A stretch of DNA of 64,000 nucleotides, from NCBI RefSeq assembly GCF_004138485.1, contig NZ_RYEV01000006.1, forward strand, positions 372,001 to 436,000. The letters are read 5' to 3'. The translations under genes were made by a program, and so were the position numbers. Source of the stretch: Peristeroidobacter soli (GTDB lineage: Bacteria; Pseudomonadota; Gammaproteobacteria; Steroidobacterales; Steroidobacteraceae). Under the pieces are notes generated by a model that did no database searches, was not told the DNA's origin, and worked only from the letters and a program-made list of their open reading frames with translations. This document shows positions 1-8,893 of this stretch, piece by piece (positions within the stretch are counted from its first letter, which is position 1; each line of letters starts with the position of its first letter).

Positions 1-1
1 G

Positions 2-1438
2 CCGGCATGGAGTGGCGTGCGAGATGCCACGAAGTTTGGGCCGGCGTGCATGCAGCCCAAGGCCCGAAACGGCAGCATCTATGCCTGGGACCTTGGCGCG
101 ATCAGCGAAGACTGCCTGTTCCTCAACGTCTGGGCGAAGCGGGGCGCCAGCAAAGCACCGGTGATGGTGTGGATTCATGGCGGCGCGCTGACGACCGGTT
201 CCGGCAGCGAGCCGCTATACGACGGCAAGAAGCTTGCGGAGCGTGGCGTGGTGGTCGTGTCGATCAACTATCGCCTGGGCGTGTTCGGCTATCTCGCGCA
301 TCCGCAATTGAGCGCCGAGTCGAGCGCGAACCTGTCTGGAAATTACGGCCTGCTCGACCAGATCGAGGCGCTGCGCTGGGTGAAGAAGAACATCGCTGCG
401 TTCGGCGGTGATCCGTCGAATGTGACTATTGCAGGCGAGTCCGCCGGCGGGCTCAGCGTGATGTACTTGATGACATCGCCGCCGGCGCGCGGGTTGTTTC
501 ACAAAGCCATCGCGCAAAGCGCGTACATGATCTCGACGCCGGAGTTGAAGCAGGCGCGCTTCGGTGAGTTTCCAGCCGAGGCGATCGGCGCCCGGATCGT
601 GGAGGGAACTGGCGCGAAAGATATGGCGGCCTTGCGCGCCATCGAGCCGGAGAAGTTGATGGAGGTTGCTGCGCGGATGGGTTACTTCCCGCTCGGCACG
701 GTTGACGGTCACGTCCTGCCACGCCAGCTGGTCGATGTGTTCGATCGTGGTGAACAGGCGCCGGTCCCCATCCTCGCGGGCTTCAACAGCGGTGAGATCC
801 GCTCGCTGCGGTTCCTTGCTCCGCCGGTGCCGAAGAATGGCAAGGCTTACCAACTCACGATCCGCGATCGCTATGCCGATCTGGCCGATGAATTCCTGCG
901 CCTATATCCGAGCACCAAGCTCGAGGAGACGTTGCTCGCGACGACTCGCGATGCTTTGTATGGCTGGACCGCCGAGCGGCTGGTGAGAAAGCAAACCGAG
1001 TTGGGTCAGTCGGGCTTTCTGTATCTGTTCGATCACGGCTACCCGGCGGCGGAAAAAGCGGGCCTGCATGCATTTCATGCGTCCGAGTTGCCGTATGTGT
1101 TCGGCACGGCGGCCCGAACGCCGCCACTGTGGCCGAAGGTGCCGGAGACGCCGGAAGAGACGAAGTTGTCCGACGCGATGCTCGACTACTGGTCCAGCTT
1201 CATTCGCTCCACCGAGCCGGGCGCGGCCGGACAGCCGGGCTGGCCGGCTTACGGTTCAACTCGCGCCTATCTGACTTTTGCCGGCGAACCCAAAGCGGCG
1301 ACGCATCTCATGCCGGGAATGTATGAATTGAACGAGGCGGTCGTGTGCCGGCGTCGAGCCAGCGGCGCGCAGTCGTGGAATTGGAATGTCGGGATCCTGT
1401 CGCCGCAACTGCCGCCGCCCGTGGAGCAGTGTCGATGA
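2..1438 (+). CDS. Type B carboxylesterase, 5'-truncated by window edge
   Basis: Alpha/beta-hydrolase of the carboxylesterase type B family, expected to hydrolyse carboxylic esters in the periplasm. The frame is open to the first base, so the start lies outside the window. By comparison with the paralogue at 20647-22368, about 70 N-terminal residues (signal peptide and first strand) are missing. Visible family features are SEDCLFLNVW, the oxyanion-hole HGGA, the nucleophile elbow GESAGG and the catalytic-His region FHASELPYVFG. The stop overlaps the next gene's ATG by 4 bp (ATGA), so it is translationally coupled to the acyl-CoA ligase, suggesting that the acid released here is activated next. 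The substrate cannot be read from sequence. Confidence 0.93.
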   Translation, partial: PAWSGVRDATKFGPACMQPKARNGSIYAWDLGAISEDCLFLNVWAKRGASKAPVMVWIHGGALTTGSGSEPLYDGKKLAERGVVVVSINYRLGVFGYLAHPQLSAESSANLSGNYGLLDQIEALRWVKKNIAAFGGDPSNVTIAGESAGGLSVMYLMTSPPARGLFHKAIAQSAYMISTPELKQARFGEFPAEAIGARIVEGTGAKDMAALRAIEPEKLMEVAARMGYFPLGTVDGHVLPRQLVDVFDRGEQAPVPILAGFNSGEIRSLRFLAPPVPKNGKAYQLTIRDRYADLADEFLRLYPSTKLEETLLATTRDALYGWTAERLVRKQTELGQSGFLYLFDHGYPAAEKAGLHAFHASELPYVFGTAARTPPLWPKVPETPEETKLSDAMLDYWSSFIRSTEPGAAGQPGWPAYGSTRAYLTFAGEPKAATHLMPGMYELNEAVVCRRRASGAQSWNWNVGILSPQLPPPVEQCR

Positions 1439-3078
1439 TCGAAGGGTCCATGCAAGAGTTTCCGCTGACTCTGGACAAGTTTCTCGATCACGCCGCCAAG
1501 TGGCACCCGCGAGCGCAAGTGGTTACGGGCCGCGATGATGGCCACACCGATCGCGCGAGCTACGCGGAGTTGCGAGCGCGAAGCCAGCGCGTCTCGGCGA
1601 TGCTCAGAGATTTCGGCATCGGTTTTGGCGATCGCGTGGCGACGCTGGCGTGGAATACGCAGGCGCACGTCGAGAGCTGGTACGGGACCATGGGCATGGG
1701 CGCGGTCTGCCACACGCTCAATCCCCGGCTGACAGCGGCTCAACTGGCGACGATGCTCGCGCAGTCGGCGTGTCGAGTGATGATCGTGAGCGCGGATCTG
1801 GCGCCGCTTGCACAGCAGATCATTGAACGTACGTCGACGGTTGCAAACGTCGTCATCATCGACGGGCCGGTGTCCGCGTGGCGTGGAGAGCGCTATGGGC
1901 CGGCGGTGATGTCGCTGGAAGAGGCCACTAGCGCCTATCGCGAGCCGGTCTCCCGCGGAACTTCCGGAGCCACGCTCGATGGCTCGCGCAGTCTTCCGGT
2001 GGAGTGGGGCAATTTTGATGAGCGATCCGCCTCGGGATTGTGTTTCACCTCCGGAACCACAGGCGCTCCCAAAGGAGTTACCTACACGCACCGCTCCAGC
2101 TTCCTTCATACATTGCGTCTGCTTCAGGCGGACGTGTTGGGAGTTACCGCTGCCGACAACGTACTCACCGTCGTGCCGATGTTTCATGCCGGCGCTTGGG
2201 GCTTGCCGTTCGCAGTGCCGGCGGCTGGCGCGAAGCTGGTTTTACCGGGCCGTCATGCCGACGGCGCGAGTCTGGCGCGTTTGATTGCAACGGAAGGTGT
2301 GACGATTGCGGTGGGGGTGCCGACGGTCTGGCTGGGGCTGGTGGAGCATCTCGAAGCGACGGGCGGCGAGCTGCCGACGCTGCAACGTATCCTGGTCGGT
2401 GGCGCTCCGTTGCCGCCCGCGTTGATGGAACGGATCGAGCGGCGCCTCGGTGTTTCTTTGCAGACCAGCTGGGGCATGACCGAGCTGTCGCCATCCGGCA
2501 CGATGTCGGCGCCGAACGATCCCAAGCGCTCGGCCGCTGTTTCCGGCCGCCCCGCGATTGGCGTGGATCTGCTGCTGACCGATGCCGATGGCCGACCGCT
2601 CCCGGATCAACGCGGCATCGAAGGACATTTGCGTGTGCGCGGCGCGAGCGTGATCGACCGTTATTTCGGAGATGAACGGCCCGCGACCGATGCCGATGGC
2701 TGGTTCAACACGGGCGACCTGGCGCGTATCGACGGGGACGGACAGCTGATCATCACCGGCCGCGCCAAGGATCTGATCAAGTCGGGCGGCGAGTGGATCA
2801 ATCCTGCAGAGATCGAGGCCATCATCGGCCGCCTGCCCGAAGTCGCGCTGGCCGCCGTGATCGGTCGCACTGATCCGAAATGGGGCGAGCGCCCGGTGCT
2901 GCTGGTGGAGCTGCGTGACCATCGGGCAATTACCGATGAGGCTCTGCTCGCGGCACTGCGTGGCCAGGTGGCGCCGTGGTGGATTCCCGACGCCGTGCTC
3001 CGCCTGTCTCGCATGCCGCTTGCGTCGACTGGGAAGATCGACAAGATGCGCCTCAGATTAGAATACGGCGGTGGCTGA
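1435..3078 (+). CDS. Acyl-CoA synthetase (AMP-forming), class I adenylate-forming
   Basis: Activates a carboxylic acid to its CoA thioester via an acyl-adenylate. 547 residues, normal for fatty-acid/aromatic-acid CoA ligases. It shows the P-loop FTSGTTGAPKG, the SWGMTELSP motif, a WFNTGDLA motif and the C-terminal hinge/lysine region DLIKSGGEWINPAEIE. The ATG at 1435 was chosen because it overlaps the upstream esterase stop (ATGA); a second in-frame ATG at 1450 also aligns with the paralogue. It is close to the ligase at 24386-25993 throughout. TetR and SDR genes follow on the same strand, so the operon is probably esterase, ligase, TetR, SDR. The acyl chain activated is unknown. Confidence 0.93.
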   Translation: MIEGSMQEFPLTLDKFLDHAAKWHPRAQVVTGRDDGHTDRASYAELRARSQRVSAMLRDFGIGFGDRVATLAWNTQAHVESWYGTMGMGAVCHTLNPRLTAAQLATMLAQSACRVMIVSADLAPLAQQIIERTSTVANVVIIDGPVSAWRGERYGPAVMSLEEATSAYREPVSRGTSGATLDGSRSLPVEWGNFDERSASGLCFTSGTTGAPKGVTYTHRSSFLHTLRLLQADVLGVTAADNVLTVVPMFHAGAWGLPFAVPAAGAKLVLPGRHADGASLARLIATEGVTIAVGVPTVWLGLVEHLEATGGELPTLQRILVGGAPLPPALMERIERRLGVSLQTSWGMTELSPSGTMSAPNDPKRSAAVSGRPAIGVDLLLTDADGRPLPDQRGIEGHLRVRGASVIDRYFGDERPATDADGWFNTGDLARIDGDGQLIITGRAKDLIKSGGEWINPAEIEAIIGRLPEVALAAVIGRTDPKWGERPVLLVELRDHRAITDEALLAALRGQVAPWWIPDAVLRLSRMPLASTGKIDKMRLRLEYGGG

Positions 3079-3125
3079 GGCGCGGCGCGTCCCGGCCGTG
3101 CCGTAGACGATGGAGGCCGACTGAA

Positions 3126-3872
3126 GTGTCCGTAAATGTGCCCGTGAAAAAAGCGAAGGTCGCGCGCAAGCAGGCCAGCACGCCGAAGCCGTCCGGCGCT
3201 AAGACCGCCAAGGCTCGCGGCAAGCGCCCGACCAAGGCGGAACAGCGCGCCGAGATGATGGAACAGATCCTGGACGTGTCGGAGGACCTGTTCTCCAGAC
3301 ACGGCCTGTACGGGGTCACGTTGAAGGACGTGGCCAAACAGATCGGTGTGCATCACACGCTCATGAATTATTACTTCCGCGACAAGAAGAAGCTGTTCGA
3401 TGCAGTATTCGGACGCCGCGCCGTGGTCACGAGCACGCGACGAATGGATGCCCTGGACCGGTACGAGGCGGAAACCAAGGGCAAGCCGACGGTGGAAGGG
3501 GCGCTGCATGCGTTCCTGGACACCGACCTGGATCTTTATATCCAGGGTGGCAAGCGCTGGAAGAACTACGGCCGGCTCGGCGCGCAGGTCGCGAATACCC
3601 CGGAGTGGGGCGCCGAGTTGATGGACAAGCATTTCGACCCGGTGGTGCTGAAGCTGATCGGGCTGCTGAAGCGGGCGCTGCCCCATTGTCACGACGAAGA
3701 CATCTTTTGGGGATACCACTTCGTGACTGGCGCGTTGTTGCTGACGCTGGCGCGCACCGGGCGTATCGACAAGCTGTCCGGCGGCCTGTGTCAGTCGGAA
3801 GATTTCGAGGCCGTGAAGAAACGCATGGCCAGGTTCATGGCCGGCGGTTTCCTGGCCGTGTGTGGCAAGTGA
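3126..3872 (+). CDS. TetR/AcrR family transcriptional regulator
   Basis: Dimeric repressor with an N-terminal helix-turn-helix and a C-terminal ligand pocket. The GTG start at 3126 has a GGAGG 9 nt upstream (3112-3116). The first 40 residues are a Lys/Ala-rich basic tail. The HTH runs through GVTLKDVAKQIGVHHTLMNYYF, typical of TetR. The C-terminal half (TVEGALHAFLDTDL, FWGYHFVTGALL, LARTGRIDKLSGGLC) is nearly the same as in the regulator at 22365-23099, so the two are paralogues that may sense related acyl-CoA ligands. It sits between the ligase and the SDR and probably autoregulates the operon (inference). Confidence 0.92.
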   Translation: MSVNVPVKKAKVARKQASTPKPSGAKTAKARGKRPTKAEQRAEMMEQILDVSEDLFSRHGLYGVTLKDVAKQIGVHHTLMNYYFRDKKKLFDAVFGRRAVVTSTRRMDALDRYEAETKGKPTVEGALHAFLDTDLDLYIQGGKRWKNYGRLGAQVANTPEWGAELMDKHFDPVVLKLIGLLKRALPHCHDEDIFWGYHFVTGALLLTLARTGRIDKLSGGLCQSEDFEAVKKRMARFMAGGFLAVCGK

Positions 3873-3889
3873 AGTGAAGGGGAGCTGAG

Positions 3890-4780
3890 ATGAGATTGGA
3901 ATCGCGCGTCGCGATCGTTACTGGAGCGGGCGGTGGACTGGGTCGCGCGCATGCGCTGTTGCTGGCCCGGTACGGTGCCAAAGTCGTCGTGAACGACATG
4001 GACCAGGCGGCTGCTGCGCGCGTCGCCGATGAAATCGTTGCAGCCGGCGGCGAGGCGATTCCGGTAGCCGCGTCGGTGACCGATGAGGCGGCGGTCGCGA
4101 CCATGATCGGCGGGGTCATGTCGAACTGGGGGCGCGTCGATATTCTGATCAACAACGCCGGCATCCTGCGTGACAAGACCTTCACCAAGATGAGCCTCGC
4201 GGACTTCCGCCTGGTGATCGACGTGCATTTGATGGGCTCGGTGATTTGCACCAAGGCGGTGTGGGACATCATGCGCCAGCAACAGTACGGCCGCGTGGTG
4301 ATGACCACGTCTTCCTCCGGGCTCTATGGAAATTTCGGCCAGTCCAACTATGGTGCGGCGAAAATGGCGCTGGTTGGCCTGATGCAGACGTTGGGTCTGG
4401 AAGGCGAGAAACATAACATCCGCGTGAACTGCCTGGCGCCCACGGCTGCCACGCAGATGACTCATGGTGTGCTCGCGGAAGAAGCTCTGCAGCGGCTCGA
4501 ACCCAAGCTGGTGAGCCCTGGGTTGCTCGCGTTGGTGGGAGAGCAGGCACCGAATCGCGCGATCCTGTGTGCCGGTGCTGGTCATTTCGCACAGGCGCAT
4601 ATCACCCTTACACAGGGTGTTCAGGTGGGCAGTGATGCGAACGCTGGCGAGCGCGTGATCGCGCAGTGGGAACAGGTTGGCGACCGCGCCAACGAGCTGG
4701 TCCCGACGTATGGTTTCAAGCAGGCGGAACGCGAACTGGCGGCTGCGGGCTACGCTGCCGGAGCGATTGCGGAGAAATAG
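3890..4780 (+). CDS. SDR oxidoreductase, MFE-2-type 3-hydroxyacyl-CoA dehydrogenase
   Basis: NAD(P)-dependent short-chain dehydrogenase. The glycine-rich TGAGGGLGRA is at residues 10-20, followed by NNAG and the catalytic Ser and YGAAK motif (SSSGLYGNFGQSNYGAAK). The GQSNYGAAK block, the NCLAPTAATQMT segment and the roughly 100-residue C-terminal extension are those of the (3R)-hydroxyacyl-CoA dehydrogenase domain of peroxisomal multifunctional enzyme 2. It most likely oxidises a 3-hydroxyacyl-CoA in side-chain or branched-chain beta-oxidation. The ATG follows an AAGGGGAG ribosome site. No hydratase domain is fused. Last gene of the operon; 17 bp separate it from the TetR gene. Confidence 0.9.
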   Translation: MRLESRVAIVTGAGGGLGRAHALLLARYGAKVVVNDMDQAAAARVADEIVAAGGEAIPVAASVTDEAAVATMIGGVMSNWGRVDILINNAGILRDKTFTKMSLADFRLVIDVHLMGSVICTKAVWDIMRQQQYGRVVMTTSSSGLYGNFGQSNYGAAKMALVGLMQTLGLEGEKHNIRVNCLAPTAATQMTHGVLAEEALQRLEPKLVSPGLLALVGEQAPNRAILCAGAGHFAQAHITLTQGVQVGSDANAGERVIAQWEQVGDRANELVPTYGFKQAERELAAAGYAAGAIAEK

Positions 4781-4800
4781 TTTCTGCACGCGTGATCGAC

Positions 4801-4845
4801 AAAAAAAAAGAAAACCCCGCACGGCCAACGGCTCGTGCGGGGTTT
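4801..4845 (-). terminator. Rho-independent terminator for the M6 protease gene
   Basis: An 11-bp perfect stem (4812-4822 pairing with 4835-4845, core CCCCGCAC/GTGCGGGG) encloses a 12-nt loop. On the minus strand it is followed by an almost pure U tract (complement of the A-run 4801-4814), which makes it a strong terminator for the gene ending at 4870. On the plus strand only TTTCAC follows, so it would serve the SDR operon weakly. Confidence 0.9.
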
Positions 4846-4869
4846 CACATCACACTTGTCTTTGTTACT

Positions 4870-7308
4870 TCAGTCCCACCAGTTCCAGCGCTTGCGATCC
4901 CAGAACCATTCCTTGGGACGGTGACCGCGGCGTGCCGGTTTGACTTCGACTTCCATGATGGAGCCGTCACGGCTGATCGATTTCACCTCGATCAGGGTTT
5001 CGGTGTTGGGGTTCTTCACGCCGGCAGCCGGGGTTTCCGCGCGCCAGTACTGCACCCGATCGTCGAACACCGGGGCGCCTTTCTGTGACGCATACTCATA
5101 ATCCACGCCCAGACGGCGCAGCTTCAGCCGGTCGGTCCGCTCCAGACCGAACGGCGAGTCGAAGCTTTGATAGCGCGAGCTCCAGGCCACGCCGCCTTCG
5201 CGGGTCAGCGGCGTGGGATGCGCGTCGATGGGCAGGATCAATCCCAGGCCGGGATGGGCGCTGGTGTTGTTGTCGCCGAGGCGCGTGTCCCAATAGGAAA
5301 TGAGCAAGCCTTCCTGATACGGGAAGTGAGTCACCCAGTCCTGCAAGGCGGGCGAGTTGAGATCGCCGAACACATACGGGCCGGTGCGCAGGCTCTTGTC
5401 GTAGCCTTTGTATTGCCGGAACTCGGCGACGTAGGCGTTGAAGAAGCTGCCCAGGTCACCCTGCACGGCGCGGAAGCCGCCGCTGGGCGGGCTGTACACC
5501 CAAGGCACGGTCACTTCGGCGCCGTCCGTTTGCTGGCCGGTGATCTGAATGTCATCGACCATCAGGCCCAGGCCGTTGGTGAAACCGTCGGTCCAGTAAC
5601 GGAAGCCGATCTGCACCGTCTGGCCCGCGAACTCGGACAGGTTGGCGGTGATCGGCACCCACTCGAACGCGGTGCTGCCGGTGATGCCGTTGCCGAAGTT
5701 CTGTTCGTTCGGATCGGTGGTGGTGGACAGGCTGGTCGGTACCAGATGAGTGGTGCCGCCGGCGACGACCACCAGATAGGCATAGTCCCAATCCTGTTCG
5801 ATATCGAACTGAACCTGCGCGCTGAACGAGGCCGTGCCGGCCGGCAAGGTCACCGTTCGTAACATCGTGGTGTCGAGTAATGCGCCGCTGCCGCTGTAAT
5901 AGAAGGCGTTGCCGGCATATGCGCCCAGAACGTTGTCGGGCAGTACCGTAACCAGCGCCTGCGCCTGTCGGGTGTTGTAAGTTGCCGGCCCGAGCTTGTG
6001 CTCCGACTTCTTGCCCGCGTGCGCCACTTCATATTTCAGCCAGCCGAGCTGCAGTTTTTCCCACGCGCCCATGTGCACTGGTTTGCTGCCGATATCGGTC
6101 TTGCCGTCGTTGCCGTAGGACCCTGAGGACATCAGGGTCCAGAAGCCGGTCGAATTGTCGCCGCCGTTGGTGTCGTACAGGTCGGGCAGGTCGAGGTCGT
6201 GACCGAACTCGTGCGAGAACACGCCGACGCCGCCGTTCTCCGGCTCGACCGTGTAATCGCCGACCCAGTAGTTGCTCTCGCCGATGCGTACGCCGCCCTG
6301 CCGGTTGTTGGTCGGGCCGACCAGGCCAGCCATGTTGTAGTACGCGAACCAGCGATGACTCCAGATCGCCGCGCCGCCCTGGGCGCCGCCGCCGACTTCC
6401 TCGCCCATGCCGGCATGCACCGCCTGGAAATGATCGATGTAACCATCCGGCTCGTCGAAGTTGCCGTCGCCGTCATAGTCGTTTCGATCCCACACATCGA
6501 ACTTCGCCAGCTCCGCATTGATCTGCGCCTGGGTCTTGCCCGCTGCGATCTGTGCGTTGTACCAACCATTCAACGCGTCGCGCAGAAACAACCAGACGCC
6601 GGCGCACGGATAGGCGCCGGGCAGGCCGGGGAAGGTGCAGTTGTAAGTTACGTCGTCGTCGTAACGGTTGGCGTTATAAGGCACTTGCACCCAATCGGTG
6701 ACCGCGCCGTCGACCGTGTAACGGTTCGAGGAAAGCTCGATATAAAAATTACGCATCGAGATCGCGCCGGGCTTTTCCGAGAACAACAATTGTTCGAAAT
6801 AGGTGCGCGAGAAATCCGGCGCCCAGATGGTGCTGTTGTCCACGGTGCGGTCCGGTTCAGGAATCTGGTTGTGCAACGGTCCGGGCAGACCGCCGAGCGC
6901 GGGATGAATCTGGGTGCCGAATTCACCCAGCACGGTGAAGATCAGGTCCTCGCTCTCGCGTTCCAATTCAATATATTTTCCCTGGTACTTGCCGCGCCCG
7001 ATCCGGTGCACCTTGCGGCCGCCCTGACCGAAGCTTTGTCCTGTCAGTTGGTTCGACACCTGGCCGGTGGCTTCGGCCCGCACTTTTTCTTCCAGGCCTT
7101 GCTTGCGCATTTCCCGGCGCCGTTCACCGGCCGGATGCGGCACGTCGTCGGCACTGGCGCGCCCTTTGATTGCAAAGCCCGGCGGTGGCTTATCGCCTGG
7201 CGCGCTCAGGACGCGTTCCTGCGCCAGTGCCGCCGTGGTGGTCAAGCCGATGCAAAGTGAAAAGAAAGGAATCAGCCAGCGACGCGGCTGGCGCGACGGT
7301 TCACACAT
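4870..7308 (-). CDS. Secreted M6-family zinc metalloprotease
   Basis: 812 residues beginning with a Sec signal peptide (basic start, hydrophobic core, cleavage near ALAQ). The catalytic zinc site HEFGHDLDLPD lies near residue 365, with DLYD directly after, as in M6 peptidases (immune inhibitor A relatives). A Met-turn candidate (LMSSGSYG) follows. Calcium-like acidic segments (DYDGDGNFDEPDGYIDH) precede the site, and a beta-sandwich region (residues about 480-590, LDTTMLRTVTLPAG to VDDIQITG) resembles the accessory domain of this family. It probably degrades extracellular protein. Single gene, ended by the terminator at 4801-4845. Confidence 0.93.
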   Translation of the reverse strand: MCEPSRQPRRWLIPFFSLCIGLTTTAALAQERVLSAPGDKPPPGFAIKGRASADDVPHPAGERRREMRKQGLEEKVRAEATGQVSNQLTGQSFGQGGRKVHRIGRGKYQGKYIELERESEDLIFTVLGEFGTQIHPALGGLPGPLHNQIPEPDRTVDNSTIWAPDFSRTYFEQLLFSEKPGAISMRNFYIELSSNRYTVDGAVTDWVQVPYNANRYDDDVTYNCTFPGLPGAYPCAGVWLFLRDALNGWYNAQIAAGKTQAQINAELAKFDVWDRNDYDGDGNFDEPDGYIDHFQAVHAGMGEEVGGGAQGGAAIWSHRWFAYYNMAGLVGPTNNRQGGVRIGESNYWVGDYTVEPENGGVGVFSHEFGHDLDLPDLYDTNGGDNSTGFWTLMSSGSYGNDGKTDIGSKPVHMGAWEKLQLGWLKYEVAHAGKKSEHKLGPATYNTRQAQALVTVLPDNVLGAYAGNAFYYSGSGALLDTTMLRTVTLPAGTASFSAQVQFDIEQDWDYAYLVVVAGGTTHLVPTSLSTTTDPNEQNFGNGITGSTAFEWVPITANLSEFAGQTVQIGFRYWTDGFTNGLGLMVDDIQITGQQTDGAEVTVPWVYSPPSGGFRAVQGDLGSFFNAYVAEFRQYKGYDKSLRTGPYVFGDLNSPALQDWVTHFPYQEGLLISYWDTRLGDNNTSAHPGLGLILPIDAHPTPLTREGGVAWSSRYQSFDSPFGLERTDRLKLRRLGVDYEYASQKGAPVFDDRVQYWRAETPAAGVKNPNTETLIEVKSISRDGSIMEVEVKPARRGHRPKEWFWDRKRWNWWD

Positions 7309-7416
7309 ACGTTTCCCTGCCTCTCTTGTTGTTGGGCTCGTGGGCCCGTGCTGTGGCCCAACTGTGATCCGCCGGGCATTTGGAAGTCAACGACAGAAAT
7401 AAACATTTATTCGGAC

Positions 7417-7438
7417 GCGTCTGTATACAACGAGACGC
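7417..7438 (+). other. Small inverted repeat in the 7309-7567 intergenic region
   Basis: GCGTCT and AGACGC form a 6-bp stem around a 10-nt loop, 24 bp before the leader-like ORF at 7463. The surrounding 7380-7420 sequence is noticeably AT-richer than the genes, as expected for a divergent promoter region between the M6 protease and the amidohydrolase. It could be a regulator site or an RNA hairpin; nothing decides between them. Confidence 0.3.
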
Positions 7439-7462
7439 ACCGAAACATTGCGGAGGTTCCCT

Positions 7463-7543
7463 ATGTTTTATTTCTTTTGGTGCGCGATGTGTTTGGTGGC
7501 GGCGGCACGAATATTGTCGAACCTGCAGTCTGTATTTCCCTGA
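7463..7543 (+). CDS. Putative 26-residue hydrophobic leader peptide
   Basis: An ATG preceded by a perfect GGAGG (7452-7456, 6-nt spacing) opens a 26-codon frame ending in TGA 24 bp before the amidohydrolase ATG. The peptide starts MFYFFWCAMCLVAAARIL, so it is hydrophobic and rich in Phe, Trp and Cys. No family is recognised. The ribosome site is stronger than those of most full-length genes nearby, and the position suggests an upstream ORF that couples to or regulates 7568-8833. It could also be chance. Confidence 0.4.
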   Translation: MFYFFWCAMCLVAAARILSNLQSVFP

Positions 7544-7567
7544 ATGCATGCGGCACGATGCGCCGCT

Positions 7568-8833
7568 ATGAAAAAGCTCGCCACTTCTCTTGCTCTGATC
7601 GCCGCGTTCTTTTGCGTCGCTGCGACCGCTGCCGAATCGAACGACACCACCCTCCTGCTTCGCCCCGCGAGGGTGTTCGATGGGACCACGATGCACGAAG
7701 GGTGGCGCGTGCTCGTCAAAGGCGATCGCATCGTCGCTGCCGGAGCTGATGTGACCGCGCCGGCGGGCGCGCGTGAGGTGGAGCTCGCGAACCAGACGTT
7801 GCTGCCGGGTTTGATTGAAGGCCACAGTCATCTGTTCCTGCATCCATACAACGAACGCAGTTGGGACGATCAGGTTCTGCATGAATCAATTGCGCTACGA
7901 ACGGCTCGCGCTGTGACATTCGCGCGAGCCACGCTGCTGGCAGGATTTACTACTGCGCGCGACCTTGGCACTGAAGGCGCGGGCTTCGCAGACATCGGTT
8001 TGAAGCAGGCCATCGATGAAGGAATCGTTGCCGGTCCGCGCATGCTGGTGGCGACGCGTGCGATCGTGGCGACCGGCGCTTATGGGCCGAAAGGTTTCGA
8101 GCCCGGTGTCGAGGTGCCGCAAGGCGCTGAGGAGGCGAGCGGCGAGGGCGTCGTGCTCGCGGTACGTCGGCAGATCGCGGCCGGTGCGGATGTGGTCAAG
8201 CTCTATGCCGACTATCGCTGGCGCCCGGGGGAAGAGGGTCGTCCCACTTTGTCAGCCGCCGAGCTGCGTGCGGCAACCGAAGCGGCTCACGATGCCGGCC
8301 GCACCGTGGCGATTCATGCGAGTACCGCTGAAGGCATGCGGCGGGCAATTGCCGCCGGTGTCGAAACGATCGAGCATGGCTACGGCGGAACCAAGGAAGT
8401 GTTCGCCTTGATGAAGGAGCGCGGCGTCGCCTTGTGTCCCACGCTGGCCGCTTCGGACGCGGTCGCTCGCTATCAAGGGTGGGATGGGCGCGAGCCGGCG
8501 CCGAAAGCGGTCGAGGCCGCGCGCTCGAGTTTCAAGGCAGCCCGGGCCGCGCAGGTCAGCATTTGTGCTGGCGGCGACGTTGGCGTCTTCGCTCATGGCG
8601 ACAATGTTCGCGAGCTGGAGCTGATGCAAGCCGCCGGCATGCCCGCCCGCGACGTCTTGATCGCGGTGACCTCGGGGAACGCGAAGATTTTCCGGATCGA
8701 CAGCAAAGTCGGTTCGGTCCGTCCCGGGCTGCTCGCCGATCTGGTGGCTGTCGAGGGCAACCCGAACGAGGACGTCCGTGTGCTCCGGCAGGTTCGGTGG
8801 GTCATGAAGGGTGGTGCAATCGTTGCTAATTGA
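7568..8833 (+). CDS. Exported metal-dependent amidohydrolase
   Basis: Amidohydrolase-superfamily enzyme of the imidazolonepropionase/Xaa-Pro dipeptidase-like branch. The ATG at 7568 gives a clear signal peptide (MKKLATSLALIAAFFCVAATAA); the upstream in-frame ATG at 7544 would spoil it. Metal ligands visible are HSH (in IEGHSHLF), a candidate carboxylated Lys in DVVKLYADYR, His in VAIHAST and IEHGYGG, and the Asp in CAGGDVGVFAHG. 421 residues, full length. It probably hydrolyses a cyclic amide or a C-terminal dipeptide in the periplasm. The preceding small ORF at 7463-7543 may be co-transcribed. Confidence 0.9.
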   Translation: MKKLATSLALIAAFFCVAATAAESNDTTLLLRPARVFDGTTMHEGWRVLVKGDRIVAAGADVTAPAGAREVELANQTLLPGLIEGHSHLFLHPYNERSWDDQVLHESIALRTARAVTFARATLLAGFTTARDLGTEGAGFADIGLKQAIDEGIVAGPRMLVATRAIVATGAYGPKGFEPGVEVPQGAEEASGEGVVLAVRRQIAAGADVVKLYADYRWRPGEEGRPTLSAAELRAATEAAHDAGRTVAIHASTAEGMRRAIAAGVETIEHGYGGTKEVFALMKERGVALCPTLAASDAVARYQGWDGREPAPKAVEAARSSFKAARAAQVSICAGGDVGVFAHGDNVRELELMQAAGMPARDVLIAVTSGNAKIFRIDSKVGSVRPGLLADLVAVEGNPNEDVRVLRQVRWVMKGGAIVAN

Positions 8834-8893
8834 GCCGGTGGCCCTCGGCGGAATGGCTAGACTGGCCGCCGCCTACGGTTCGGAGATAAAGAC

